A model generated the notes under the pieces. That model was not told the DNA's origin and ran no database searches. It saw nothing but the letters and a program-made list of their open reading frames with translations. 64,000 nucleotides of DNA from Burkholderia pseudomultivorans (lineage in GTDB: Bacteria; Pseudomonadota; Gammaproteobacteria; Burkholderiales; Burkholderiaceae): the NCBI RefSeq assembly GCF_001718415.1, contig NZ_CP013379.1, forward strand, positions 1-64,000. The letters run 5' to 3'. This document shows positions 18,245 through 26,957 of the stretch, piece by piece. Position 1 is the stretch's first letter, and each line of letters opens with the position of its first letter. The position numbers were made by a program, and so were the translations under genes.

Positions 18245-21200
18245 TCAGCAAAACTCCCTTGCCGTCGTCGGTAACGCGCCGAGCAACTCGGTCCGATCGA
18301 CGAGCTTGCTCGCGATCAGGTGCCGCACCTTACCTTCGGCCTGCCATACGCCGTAGACGGCGAGCAGCGCGGCGCCGAGCGCCTCCTTCCGAAACTTCTC
18401 CAGCAGGCCGGGCCACAGGATCACGTTCACCTGGCCCGTCTCGTCCTCCAGCGTCATGAACAACACGCCGTTGGCCGTGCCCGGCCGTTGGCGCACCGTG
18501 ACCAACCCGCATGCGCGCGCGAGCTGCCCGCTACGCAGCGTCGCCAGCTGCTCGGCTGGCTGCAGCCGATCGAGCGCCAGGCGTTCGCGCAGCAGCGCCA
18601 GCGGATGCCGGCCGAGCGTGAAACCCATCGCGTTGTAGTCGGTCACGATCTCCTTGCCTTCGGAAGCCTGCGGCAACGCCGGTACCGTGTCGTCGCGCTC
18701 GGTGCCGCGCAGCAGATCCCGATCGGGCACGGCGGCGGCCGCCAGCCAGAGCGCGGCACGCCGGTTGCCGCCGGCAAGCGAGCGCAGCGCGTTCGCGCGC
18801 GCGAGCACCTGCAGGTCGTGCCGATCGAGCTGCGCCCGTCGGGCGAGATCCGCGACGTCCACGAACGGTCGCACCGCGCGCGCGAGCTCGATGCGGCCGG
18901 CCACGTCTTCGCGCATGCCGCGCAGCAGCGAGAAACCGAGCCGCACGGGCGCCGACGTCGTTGGGCCTTCGATTGCCGAATCCCACGTGCTCACGTTCAC
19001 GTCGACGGGCAGCACCTGGACGCCGCGACGTCGTGCGTCCTGCAGCAGCTGAGACGGTGTGTAGAACCCCATCGGCTGGCTGTTCAGCAGTGCGGCGAGG
19101 AACACCGCGGGTTCGTGCCGGCGCAGCCACGCGCTCGAGTAGACAAGCAGGGCGAAGCTGGCCGCGTGGCTCTCCGGGAAGCCGTAGTCGCCGAAGCCCT
19201 TGATCTGCGCGAAGATCGCCTCGGCGAATTCGTGATCGTAGCCGCGCGCGAGCATGCCGCTGACCAGCCTTTCGTGATACGGCTCCAGGCCGCCCTTGCG
19301 CTTCCAGGCGGCCATCGCACGCCGCAACTGGTCCGCTTCGCCCGCCGAGAAGCCGGCCGCGAGCATCGCGACCTGCATCACCTGCTCCTGGAAGATCGGC
19401 ACGCCGAGCGTGCGCTTCAGCGCCTTCTCGACATCGGGCGACGGGTATGTGACGGGCTCGAGACCCTGACGACGGCGCAGGAACGGATGCACCATGCCGC
19501 CCTGGACCGGGCCCGGCCGGACGATCGCGACTTCGATCACCAGGTCGTAGAAACATTGCGGCCGCAGGCGCGGTAGCATCGACATCTGCGCGCGCGATTC
19601 GACCTGAAACACGCCCATGCTGTCGCCGTTGCAGAGCATGTCGTAGGTGGCTTTGTCCTCAGCGGGGATGTCCTGCAGCTCGAACGTCTCGCCGCGCTTC
19701 TCCGAGATCATGTCTAGCGCGCGCCGCACCATCGATAGCATGCCGAGCGCGAGCACGTCGATCTTGAGGATGCCGAGCGCCTCGATATCATCCTTGTCCC
19801 ACTGGATGATCGTGCGATCATCCATCGCGGCGTTCTCGACCGGCACGAGCCGCGTGAGTTTGCCGCGGCTGATCACGAAGCCACCCGAATGCTGCGAGAG
19901 GTGACGCGGATAGCCCAGCAGCTGCGCGGCGAACCCCGCCCACTGCTGATTGAGCGGCGCCTCGGGATCGAGGCCGGCCTCGGCGAAGCGCTGCAGCAGG
20001 TCCGCGCGCGAATCGAACCAGTGGTGTTGCTTCGCCACGCGGTCGACAATCGCCGGATCCACGCCGAGCGCCTTGCCGGCTTCCCGCAGCGCGCTGCGCG
20101 GTCGGTACGTGGTGACGGCAGCCGTCAGCGCAGCGCGATCGCGGCCGTACTTCCGGTAGATGTACTGCATGACCTCTTCGCGGCGCTGATGCTCGAAGTC
20201 AACGTCAATATCCGGTGGCTCATTGCGCTCTTTGCTAATGAACCGCTCGAACAGCATCGACTGGCGCGACGGGTCCACCTCGGTCACGCCGAGGCAATAG
20301 CAGACCGACGAGTTTGCGGCCGAGCCGCGTCCCTGGCACAAGATGCCGCGCTCGCGCGCGAACTGCACGATGTCGTAGACAGTCAGGAAATACGCCTCGT
20401 AGTTCAGGTCGGCGATCAGCTGCAGCTCATGCTCGATCTGAGCCTGCACGTCGACCGGGATGCCGGCCGGAAAGCGCCGGCGCGCGCCGATATAGGTTTG
20501 CTCGCGCAGATAGGTCGCGGCGTCGTAGCCGGCCGGCACCACTTCGTCGGGATACTCGTACTTCAGGTCGTCGAGCGAGAACGTACAGCGCCGTGCGACC
20601 CGCACGGTTTCCTCGAGCGCGCCGGCCGGGTAGAGGTTCGCGAGCCGCAAGCGCGACCGCAGGTGCCGCTCGGCGTTCGGCGCGAGCTCGTAGCCGCACT
20701 CGGACACCGGCCGGCCGGCCCGGATCCCGGTGAGCACGTCCTGCAGGGGCTTGCGCGACCGGACGTGCATCAACGGCCAGCTAGTGGCCACTACCGGTAC
20801 GCCGTGGCGCGCGGCGACGCGCTCGACCACGCCGCGGTGGATGTCGTCCATCGCGCGCGCGTGCAGGGTGAGCGCCACCCAGGCACGATCGCCGAACACG
20901 CGCGCGATCCACTCGACCTGCGCGTCGAGCCGTTTCTCATTGGCCGGGAAGTCGGGCGACAGGATCGCGATGCAGTCGGGCAGGCCGCGCAGGTGGGTGT
21001 AGGGCGCTTCCGGATGCTCGAGGTCGAGCGGTGCGAGCCGGTACGTGCCCTTCTTGCCGCGCATGCGCCCGAGCGACACCAGTTCGCAGAGATTGCCGTA
21101 ACCGTCGCGGTTCATTGCGAGCGCGGAGAACCCGATCGCCGGCGATCCGTCCGCGGCCGTCAGCCGGAAGTGCGAGCCGATGATCAACGGCATGTTTGCC

Positions 21201-21394
21201 GCCTTTGCCTCGACGTGCGCACGCACAACGCCAGCGAGTGAACACTCGTCGGTGATTGCGATCGCGCTGTAGCCAAGCTGCGCCGCGCGCGCGACGTACT
21301 CCTCGGCGCGCGACGCACCGTGCAGGAAAGAGAAGTCGGACGCGACCTGCAGTTCAGCATAGGCTGGCAGGGCGCCGAAACTGCCGGCATCCAT
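18245..21394 (-). CDS. dnaE2: Error-prone DNA polymerase III alpha, DnaE2 (ImuC)
   Basis: 1049 aa, the normal length for DnaE2. The N-terminal PHP domain starts with AELQVASDFSFLHGASR. The polymerase active-site aspartates are in PPDIDVDFEH (Asp395, Asp397 and Asp399). A helix-hairpin-helix region and a C-terminal OB-fold (NGVLFMTLEDETGQVNVILW) follow. DnaE2 performs translesion synthesis and DNA-damage mutagenesis together with ImuA and ImuB. It starts 6 bp after imuB and is the last gene of the LexA-controlled operon. Confidence 0.96.
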   Translation of the reverse strand: MDAGSFGALPAYAELQVASDFSFLHGASRAEEYVARAAQLGYSAIAITDECSLAGVVRAHVEAKAANMPLIIGSHFRLTAADGSPAIGFSALAMNRDGYGNLCELVSLGRMRGKKGTYRLAPLDLEHPEAPYTHLRGLPDCIAILSPDFPANEKRLDAQVEWIARVFGDRAWVALTLHARAMDDIHRGVVERVAARHGVPVVATSWPLMHVRSRKPLQDVLTGIRAGRPVSECGYELAPNAERHLRSRLRLANLYPAGALEETVRVARRCTFSLDDLKYEYPDEVVPAGYDAATYLREQTYIGARRRFPAGIPVDVQAQIEHELQLIADLNYEAYFLTVYDIVQFARERGILCQGRGSAANSSVCYCLGVTEVDPSRQSMLFERFISKERNEPPDIDVDFEHQRREEVMQYIYRKYGRDRAALTAAVTTYRPRSALREAGKALGVDPAIVDRVAKQHHWFDSRADLLQRFAEAGLDPEAPLNQQWAGFAAQLLGYPRHLSQHSGGFVISRGKLTRLVPVENAAMDDRTIIQWDKDDIEALGILKIDVLALGMLSMVRRALDMISEKRGETFELQDIPAEDKATYDMLCNGDSMGVFQVESRAQMSMLPRLRPQCFYDLVIEVAIVRPGPVQGGMVHPFLRRRQGLEPVTYPSPDVEKALKRTLGVPIFQEQVMQVAMLAAGFSAGEADQLRRAMAAWKRKGGLEPYHERLVSGMLARGYDHEFAEAIFAQIKGFGDYGFPESHAASFALLVYSSAWLRRHEPAVFLAALLNSQPMGFYTPSQLLQDARRRGVQVLPVDVNVSTWDSAIEGPTTSAPVRLGFSLLRGMREDVAGRIELARAVRPFVDVADLARRAQLDRHDLQVLARANALRSLAGGNRRAALWLAAAAVPDRDLLRGTERDDTVPALPQASEGKEIVTDYNAMGFTLGRHPLALLRERLALDRLQPAEQLATLRSGQLARACGLVTVRQRPGTANGVLFMTLEDETGQVNVILWPGLLEKFRKEALGAALLAVYGVWQAEGKVRHLIASKLVDRTELLGALPTTAREFC

Positions 21395-21400
21395 GGGAGA

Positions 21401-22879
21401 TCAGCCGAACAGGCCGTGCAGGAAGAAACGCGGCTCGCTGTCGTCGCTCGCCGTCGGCCGTTCCTTGAAGATCCAGTAGCAGATGCCGTTGTCGTCCTCG
21501 GCGACGAAGTAGTCGCGCGTGACGGTCTGCCCGTCCTGCCAGCCGCCTTCGATGCGCTCGCCTGGTGACACCATGCGCAGCGGCGTGCCGTAGAACGGCC
21601 GATGATGACGCATGAGCAGCGGCACGGGTTTGGCGAGCAGCCACGCCGGTCGCGGCAAATCTGCCGGCAGCGGCGCAGCCTTCGGCGCGTCGCGCATCGG
21701 CACCCAACGGGCAGCCGGCTCCGGACGGTAGTCGGCTATGGGAGCGGGTACGAGCACATTTTCAGCGCCAAGCCGCGCGGTGAGCAGTTCGAGCAGCCGC
21801 GCATGATCCTGCGGGGTTCCGCCCGGCTCCGGGAACAGCGAGTCGCTCGGCGCGGCCGCTTCCTGCACGCTGCGCGCGACGAGTCGTACGGCGATCACGG
21901 GACCGGCGAGCTCGACGTGCCCGAGCCGCTCCTTGACGAGCCGCGTCAGGTGTTCCTCGAACCGCGTCGGTGCGCCGAGCGCGATCTCGATCTCGGTCGG
22001 CGCGATCGCGTCCCGACCGCGCTCATGCTCGAGCAGCAGTGCGAATGCGGCGACGTCCAGCTGCTTCGCGGTGAGCCAGCCGGTCAGCTGCAAGATCAGT
22101 CGACGCGCAACGAACAGCAGCGCCTCGGCGTGCTCGACACGGTCCATCAGTTCGACCCGCGTGTCGAATGACGGCGGCATTTCAAGCCAGTCGTACGCGG
22201 CCGGCGCAGTGCCGGCGACCTGGTCGAGCCAGTCGAGCAGCTGCGTGCCGCAGCGCTTTTTCAGCCCGGCGCGCGGCAGGCGCTGGAGGTCCGCGAGCGT
22301 TTCGCAGCCGAGTTCGTCGAACCACGTCGCATATCGCCGCGCCTCGGGGGCCACGACGAGCGGCGCGCGCGCGAGCGCGCGACGCAACGATCGCGCAGAC
22401 AGCGCGAGGCCGCCGCGCAGGCCGCGAGCGAGCATCCATGCGGCCGGGCCGGTCGACGCAACAGACACCGCCGCGGTAACCCCGAACGACGCGACGACGT
22501 CGCGCACGCGCCGGCGCAGCGCGCGGATGCCGTGAAAGAGGCGCAGGCTGGCCGTCACGTCGAGCAGCACCACTGCTTCGTCGGCGTCGACGACGCTCGG
22601 CGTGAACTGCAGCATCGCGTAAGCGACGCCAAGCACCAGCTCGCGCTCGCGAGCGCAGTCGCGCTCGCGGATCCGCGCGTCCGGTGCGAGCGACAGCACG
22701 CCCCCGCGTCGCATGCCGGCGACCACGCCCAGCGCGCGCGCGGCGCGATCGAGCGCCACAACGCGGCCGCTCTCGAGCACGACCAGGCCGCACGCATCAT
22801 CAGGTGACGGCGCCGGCGATCGCGGCCGGAACGTTTCGAGGTTGAGGTGCGGCAGATGCACGCCGATCCACACTGGCAT
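21401..22879 (-). CDS. imuB: ImuB, inactive Y-family polymerase-like mutagenesis factor
   Basis: 492 aa. Y-family fold, but the N-terminus reads WIGVHLPHLNLETF where active polymerases have a metal-binding Asp motif, as expected for ImuB, which serves as a hub between the beta clamp, ImuA and DnaE2. Fingers/palm homology continues through ALGVVAGMRRGGVLSLAPDA and helix-hairpin-helix elements (ETLADLQRLPRAGLKKR). The end of imuA overlaps its start by 80 bp and dnaE2 follows after 6 bp. Confidence 0.93.
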   Translation of the reverse strand: MPVWIGVHLPHLNLETFRPRSPAPSPDDACGLVVLESGRVVALDRAARALGVVAGMRRGGVLSLAPDARIRERDCARERELVLGVAYAMLQFTPSVVDADEAVVLLDVTASLRLFHGIRALRRRVRDVVASFGVTAAVSVASTGPAAWMLARGLRGGLALSARSLRRALARAPLVVAPEARRYATWFDELGCETLADLQRLPRAGLKKRCGTQLLDWLDQVAGTAPAAYDWLEMPPSFDTRVELMDRVEHAEALLFVARRLILQLTGWLTAKQLDVAAFALLLEHERGRDAIAPTEIEIALGAPTRFEEHLTRLVKERLGHVELAGPVIAVRLVARSVQEAAAPSDSLFPEPGGTPQDHARLLELLTARLGAENVLVPAPIADYRPEPAARWVPMRDAPKAAPLPADLPRPAWLLAKPVPLLMRHHRPFYGTPLRMVSPGERIEGGWQDGQTVTRDYFVAEDDNGICYWIFKERPTASDDSEPRFFLHGLFG

Positions 22880-23516
22880 GGCGGTTCAACAAAATGGGGG
22901 AGGGGGATAAGGGAACAAACAGCGGCGTGTCACGCGCGGGGCCCCGGCGCTTCACGAACGTGACATCGACGCCGTCGCGCTTCGGCGCCAGCGCGAGCCG
23001 CAGCGGCGCCGGCGACGCATCGCGCGCGGCAGCCGCCGGCCGGAACACAAAAAAGAGGGCGGATCCACTCTGCGCGGCCAGATTCAGGCGTCTAAGCGCG
23101 TCCGTGCGGACATGCGCCTGCCAGAGCAATACCGCAGCGCAGGTTCCGGCGCGCAGCGCCTGCTCGGCGGCCCACAGTGCGTCGGCCGTGCGTGGTGTCG
23201 GCAGCGTCATGAAGCCGGAGGGATCAACGTCCCAATACGCGAGCGCGAGTGGCTGCAGCGCGTGCGGCGGCTGGATCAGCATGACCGGCTTGCCGGCCGC
23301 GCGCGCGAGCACGGGCGCGAGCAGCCGCAGCTCGCCGATGCCGGGCTGCTGCGCGAGCAGTTCGACCAGCGCGCCAGCCGGCCAGCCGCCGCCGGGCAAT
23401 TCGGCGTTCAACGCCGGATGGCCGGTGTCGATGCCGCGCATGACCGCGCGCGGCAGTTGCGACGCTTTCCACAGACTGGGATGAATCGCTTCCGGATGAG
23501 CGAGGGCGGGGTGCAT
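22800..23516 (-). CDS. imuA: ImuA, RecA/SulA-like mutasome protein
   Basis: 238 aa. Matches the ImuA family: IHPSLWKASQLPRA, then DTGHPALNAELPGGGWPAGAL (RecA-like, without a complete Walker A), and IQPPHALQPLALAYWDVDP. It is the first gene of the imuA-imuB-dnaE2 cassette and lies 20 bp downstream of a LexA box. No strong ribosome-binding site precedes the ATG. It overlaps imuB by 80 bp. Confidence 0.92.
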   Translation of the reverse strand: MHPALAHPEAIHPSLWKASQLPRAVMRGIDTGHPALNAELPGGGWPAGALVELLAQQPGIGELRLLAPVLARAAGKPVMLIQPPHALQPLALAYWDVDPSGFMTLPTPRTADALWAAEQALRAGTCAAVLLWQAHVRTDALRRLNLAAQSGSALFFVFRPAAAARDASPAPLRLALAPKRDGVDVTFVKRRGPARDTPLFVPLSPSPILLNRHASVDRRASAAPQPRNVPAAIAGAVT

Positions 23517-23535
23517 GGGGTCGGCTTCTAAAACA

Positions 23536-23551
23536 CTGTATGTTTATACAG
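23536..23551 (-). promoter_or_regulatory. LexA (SOS) box of the imuA-imuB-dnaE2 operon
   Basis: CTGTATGTTTATACAG fits the CTG-N10-CAG consensus with an AT-rich core. It lies 20 bp upstream of imuA and overlaps the likely promoter, so LexA should repress the cassette until DNA damage. Confidence 0.88.
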
Positions 23552-23588
23552 TATGCCACAGCTTTGCCTGCCATCAAGCCCCTAGCGT

Positions 23589-23632
23589 CTACGCGGCCAG
23601 CTGCTGCTCGTAGTAGGGCCGTTCGTGGTCAG
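23589..23632 (-). pseudogene. 3'-end remnant of a second SRAP (YedK/HMCES) gene
   Basis: About 44 bp ending in TAG encode DHERPYYEQQLAA, nearly identical to the C-terminus of the intact SRAP gene 1 kb away (DHERPYYEHQLAA). It sits just upstream of imuA. It suggests that SRAP once abutted the mutagenesis cassette and that the hemerythrin/catalase segment came in between. Confidence 0.75.
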
Positions 23633-23652
23633 TCGAACATTCAAGTCATCCC

Positions 23653-24189
23653 TCAGGTCCGATCGCCCGCGTCTTTCGGTAGTCGGGCCTCCAGTTGTGC
23701 CTTTCGCTCTGCGAGCTTGCGACCAAGTCCGGCAAGGTCGACTCCCGATGAGCGTAATTCGGGAAAGAGTTCCGTTTCCTCTTCCTTGATGTGATGCCGG
23801 ACGTTTTCCATCAACACCCTGAAAGTGGCGTCAAACCCCTCCATGCCGGGCTTGAGTGATTCGAATTTCTCGATGAGAGTCTTCACGAGGAAGTGCTCCA
23901 CGTAGGCTTCATCGACACCCTTTTGGGGGTCGCCGGAAAGCACATCGTGCGCAGCCGGGTAAAAAAATTGTTCCTCAATCATCGCGTGGACGGTCAATTC
24001 TTCGCAGGCTCGTCTAACGAGTGCGTGCTTAGCATCGAGGTCTTCCTCGGCGGTTCTTTCAAAAATAGTGAACAGCTTTTCGACCGCGCGATGGTCAGAC
24101 TCGAGTAGGGCGATAGCGTCGGTAGCCGAAGGTATGTCAGCTTCGTTGCCGTCATGCTTGTTGCGCTGCGTCCGGATCGTCTTCGTCAT
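23653..24189 (-). CDS. Hemerythrin HHE-domain protein
   Basis: 178 aa, soluble, all-helical. Iron-ligand pattern of the HHE family is visible: His in ESDHRAVEKLF, His and Glu in HAMIEEQFFYP, His in YVEHFLVKT, and His-Glu in RHHIKEEETELFP. Such proteins bind a di-iron centre and are linked to oxygen/NO sensing or stress. It is next to a manganese-catalase scrap, consistent with an oxidative-stress gene group. Confidence 0.88.
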   Translation of the reverse strand: MTKTIRTQRNKHDGNEADIPSATDAIALLESDHRAVEKLFTIFERTAEEDLDAKHALVRRACEELTVHAMIEEQFFYPAAHDVLSGDPQKGVDEAYVEHFLVKTLIEKFESLKPGMEGFDATFRVLMENVRHHIKEEETELFPELRSSGVDLAGLGRKLAERKAQLEARLPKDAGDRT

Positions 24190-24369
24190 GGCTTGCCCCT
24201 CTAAAGGTGGTTGAAGGCCCCCATTCGAGCAAAACTTGCACCCGCTTCAGAAAGCACTCGGTCAGCAGCGTGGGGCAACGTCGAGGAGTGGCCATACTAT
24301 CGGATGGTCCCGCGCGAGCAGTAGAGACGGCAGCGACCGGCGACCTCCCGCCCAGCAGTTCGTCGATGC

Positions 24370-24517
24370 GGTTGCCCGGATCGTCCGTCACGTTGATCAG
24401 CCGTTCGTAGATGATCCTCGCGCGCGCTTCGGCCGGGATGTTCGAGCGCAGGTCCGCGGTGGGTTCGCCAATCGTGTCGGGGGCCGGGCATAGGCGCCGC
24501 CGAGCGTCACCTCGCAC
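24370..24517 (-). pseudogene. Manganese catalase fragment
   Basis: About 35 codons read ADLRSNIPAEARARIIYERL and INVTDDPG, the conserved core of manganese-containing (non-haem) catalases. The rest of the ~280-aa enzyme is absent: downstream sequence is unrelated and upstream sequence is out of frame. A relic without function. Confidence 0.6.
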
Positions 24518-24593
24518 GCGGCGCGTTCGACTGCCACGGCCCAGTGTATCGAGGGAAGTATGGTGACCGTGTTTCGGCCAACCTGTTTCTCAA

Positions 24594-25508
24594 TTACGCG
24601 GCGAGCTGGTGCTCGTAGTAGGGCCGTTCGTGGTCGGCCAGGATCTCGCGCAGATGCGCGCGCCGGCTCGGATCCGGCGCGAGCCACGCGTCGACATTCG
24701 ATGACTTGATCGGCACGATGCATCGGTCGTGGCCGGCCGCGGCGACTTCGGGCGGCGGATCGTCGGTGATCGCCGCAAACGACCAGAGGTCGCCTGCGCC
24801 GGGGATCACGGTGCGCGTCCACAAGCACGCAAGCTGCATGTGCTCAGGCGGTGTGGGATCGAAGCGCAGCACCACATCCTTGCCGTCGCGCTTTACGTGC
24901 TCGAAAAAGGCGTCGGCGAGCACGATGCCGTGCGTGAAGCCGAATACCCTGCGCCAGGCCGTCGAAAGGCTGCTGATTCTCGCGTTATATGCCCCCGGCT
25001 TTTCCTTCTCGTCCGCTTCGGTCCATCCCGGGATGCGGCATCGATATCGCATCGGGACGATCAAGCGCTTGCCTTCGAGTTCGATCAGCACTGGCGCGTA
25101 CCAACCTGGGAAGATTCGCGAGTCGCCTTCCTGCAGATCGCGCCGGCGGAGATCGTCGAGCCCGCGCATTGCCGCGTCGATTTTGTTGGTCGAGATTCGG
25201 ACTTCCTCGCTGGCCGCTTTTGTGACCTTCGCGGCAAGCTTCTTCTCGGCGGCCGCGAGACGCGCACGCTGCTTGAAAAGCTCGACTTCGAGCTCGCCGG
25301 CTCGACGAGCCTGGTATGTGGCGATCGCGGATGAGATCTGCTCGTCCCCGGCCGCCGCGAGTGCGGCATCAACAGCCTTCGGGATCTTGACGTCGTCGCC
25401 TGCCGCTCGCGCGAAGTACAGACGCCGGAAGGTCTCGATGTCCATGTCGGCACCGTAGCGCCGCACATACTCTCGGTAGTTGGCTTCAACCTTGGCGGAA
25501 TAGCACAT
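24594..25508 (-). CDS. SRAP family protein (SOS response-associated peptidase, YedK/HMCES)
   Basis: 304 aa when started so that the catalytic Cys is residue 2 (MCYSAKVEANY); the frame is open 25 codons further up, but Cys2 must be exposed after Met removal. SRAP proteins form a thiazolidine crosslink with abasic sites in single-stranded DNA. Other conserved parts are LADAFFEHV (the active-site Glu) and the HDRCIVPIKSSNVDAWL segment with the active-site His. It is longer than E. coli YedK (about 220 aa) because of an inserted coiled region at 60-130. Confidence 0.88.
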   Translation of the reverse strand: MCYSAKVEANYREYVRRYGADMDIETFRRLYFARAAGDDVKIPKAVDAALAAAGDEQISSAIATYQARRAGELEVELFKQRARLAAAEKKLAAKVTKAASEEVRISTNKIDAAMRGLDDLRRRDLQEGDSRIFPGWYAPVLIELEGKRLIVPMRYRCRIPGWTEADEKEKPGAYNARISSLSTAWRRVFGFTHGIVLADAFFEHVKRDGKDVVLRFDPTPPEHMQLACLWTRTVIPGAGDLWSFAAITDDPPPEVAAAGHDRCIVPIKSSNVDAWLAPDPSRRAHLREILADHERPYYEHQLAA

Positions 25509-25680
25509 CGGAATCCCCATCAGAGGCATCACAAGTAGGGTACATCTGTTACAGCAGAAACGGGATCCACACCTTCCCGGCAATTCCCGCGCAAGCCATG
25601 CGCCGCGTATTCAGGGCTATCGCCGAAGTCGAGTCGCGAAGCAATGAGCAATCAAAGGCTTCGTTCCCCCGGACACTTGA

Positions 25681-25705
25681 TTTATATCCCCAATGGGGAT
25701 ATAAA
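25681..25705. promoter_or_regulatory. Long perfect palindrome, candidate operator
   Basis: TTTATATCCCC and GGGGATATAAA form perfect 11-bp arms around a 3-nt centre (AAT). It lies in the 316-bp divergent gap between the SRAP gene and the 68-aa gene. The core resembles TATCC-N-GGATA operators of HipB type, but with a 7-bp rather than 8-bp spacer and no hipBA nearby. It is not followed by a T-run, so an operator is more likely than a terminator. Confidence 0.5.
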
Positions 25706-25824
25706 CGACAGGGCCGAATTATGCCGGGCTCTAGCAAGGGGGGCGTGACTATTGCGCCGCTTACAGACCTGGATCCTACCGGGGCGAGGCAGGCCAAAGC
25801 CCCCCAATCTAAGCATGGAAAATC

Positions 25825-26031
25825 ATGACCGCGACCGCAAACATGACGACAGAGGTGCAGGCCCGCGAGGCGGGACTTACCCGTGAGGTAATCGCATCAG
25901 CATTCGGACAAGACCTTAACCTGCTGATTTCCCCAGATGCAGACCTCGACAGGGAATTCGTGGCGTTCGACCTCGATGCGCTGGAGACAGTAGTGGTGAA
26001 AGGTTGGCTCGGCATATTCGAAGACGCTTAA
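25825..26031 (+). CDS. Small acidic hypothetical protein
   Basis: 68 aa, acidic (LNLLISPDADLDREF). No family recognised. It ends 20 bp before the MmcB-like gene, suggesting co-transcription from the promoter region that holds the palindrome. Confidence 0.5.
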   Translation: MTATANMTTEVQAREAGLTREVIASAFGQDLNLLISPDADLDREFVAFDLDALETVVVKGWLGIFEDA

Positions 26032-26050
26032 CGAGAGGGACGACACACAC

Positions 26051-26725
26051 ATGGTTGCGACGCTCTCCCGTCAGCACTATAAGCGCCTGCGGTTCTACTG
26101 GCAGGGTCGAGCCGACGGCGGTGCCGGAAAGACGGACGGGATCGACTTGGATCTCGCGGCCATTGGGCTGGTCGAGAGGTTCGAACGCCTAGGCGTTGGC
26201 ATCTGCTTCCGCATCACACACGCGGGAGTGCAAGAGCTCGCCGCAGAAAAGGCGCGCGAAGTCGAACGGCGTCGGCCGCACCATACCCTCGCGGGTCGCT
26301 TGGCCCAGTGGCGTCGGGACCAAGGTCGGGTGACGTGGGAGAACATCGAACTGTCGGTGGATCGGGGACTTGGCGGCAAGCAGACAATTCGACCGGACGT
26401 GTTCTCGTTGGCGGTGACCTACGACGAGAGGCGAATCAACCCATGCGTAGATGAGGTGAAGGTGAGCCGCGCCGACTTTCTCGCCGACGTCGCGCGCCCG
26501 GACAAGCGATCAGGTTACGCGAAGGTCGCTGAGGTCGTCTACTACGTTGCTCCTGCGGGCCTGATCGACCCATCCGAAGTGCCAAGCGGGTGCGGGCTGC
26601 TGGTCGAGATCGCGTTAGGAAAGTTTGCGGTCGTAAAGCGGCCGAAGAAGCATAACGTTGCCCTCACCACGCACCACTTTATGAACCTCATTCTGAAGCC
26701 CGGCGAGTTCACCCCGGCTTGGTAA
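26051..26725 (+). CDS. PD-(D/E)xK nuclease-fold protein, MmcB-like
   Basis: 224 aa. The N-terminal 75 residues may be winged-helix. The C-terminal part carries a PD-(D/E)xK core: RPDVFSLAVTY (Asp), VDEVKVSRADFLADV (E-x-K), then YAKVAEVVYYVAP. That is the layout of MmcB-family DNA repair proteins of alpha-/beta-proteobacteria. A role in DNA repair is inferred from family and from proximity to the SRAP and ImuABC genes. Ends 172 bp before the transposon. Confidence 0.65.
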   Translation: MVATLSRQHYKRLRFYWQGRADGGAGKTDGIDLDLAAIGLVERFERLGVGICFRITHAGVQELAAEKAREVERRRPHHTLAGRLAQWRRDQGRVTWENIELSVDRGLGGKQTIRPDVFSLAVTYDERRINPCVDEVKVSRADFLADVARPDKRSGYAKVAEVVYYVAPAGLIDPSEVPSGCGLLVEIALGKFAVVKRPKKHNVALTTHHFMNLILKPGEFTPAW

Positions 26726-26891
26726 ATCTATTTTCCTTTCGGTGGCCGGAAAGAAAGACGCGCAATGCGGTCCAGATTAATTCGGAAAACGAAGTGACTT
26801 TACATAATGGAATAGATCGATTTTTTCTGTGCACTCATCCGTAAGTCGGAGAGGGCATTGGCGGATCGTGCCGGGCCGCGACGGCTCGCGC

Positions 26892-26897
26892 ATCAAA
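26892..26897. repeat. Left copy of the 6-bp target-site duplication
   Basis: ATCAAA directly precedes the GGGG transposon end; the same six bases follow the right end. In the intact target copy (60,258-60,263) they occur once. Confidence 0.85.
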
Positions 26898-26957
26898 GGG
26901 GTACCTTTGATTTCTATGCTCTTTTCCGGTTTGATGCATTTATGCTTGGCAAGGCTC
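26898..26957 (+). repeat. Left terminal inverted repeat of the transposon
   Basis: Starts GGGGTACCTTTGA and shares TTCCGGTT and AAGGCTC blocks with the right ends at 29,256 and 56,975 (about 65-70 percent over 58 bp by eye). The transposase reading frame runs through it. Confidence 0.75.

Noticed and set aside
18320..21241. Long plus-strand frames of 418 and 450 aa
   Set aside because: Antisense to dnaE2, which has all polymerase motifs.
25681..25705. HipB-type operator
   Set aside because: Spacer is 7 bp instead of 8 and no hipBA genes are present; kept only as a generic operator candidate.
26862..26897. 36-bp repeat first taken for an insertion-sequence end
   Set aside because: It is the left part of the duplicated leader, interrupted by the transposon, not a terminal repeat.
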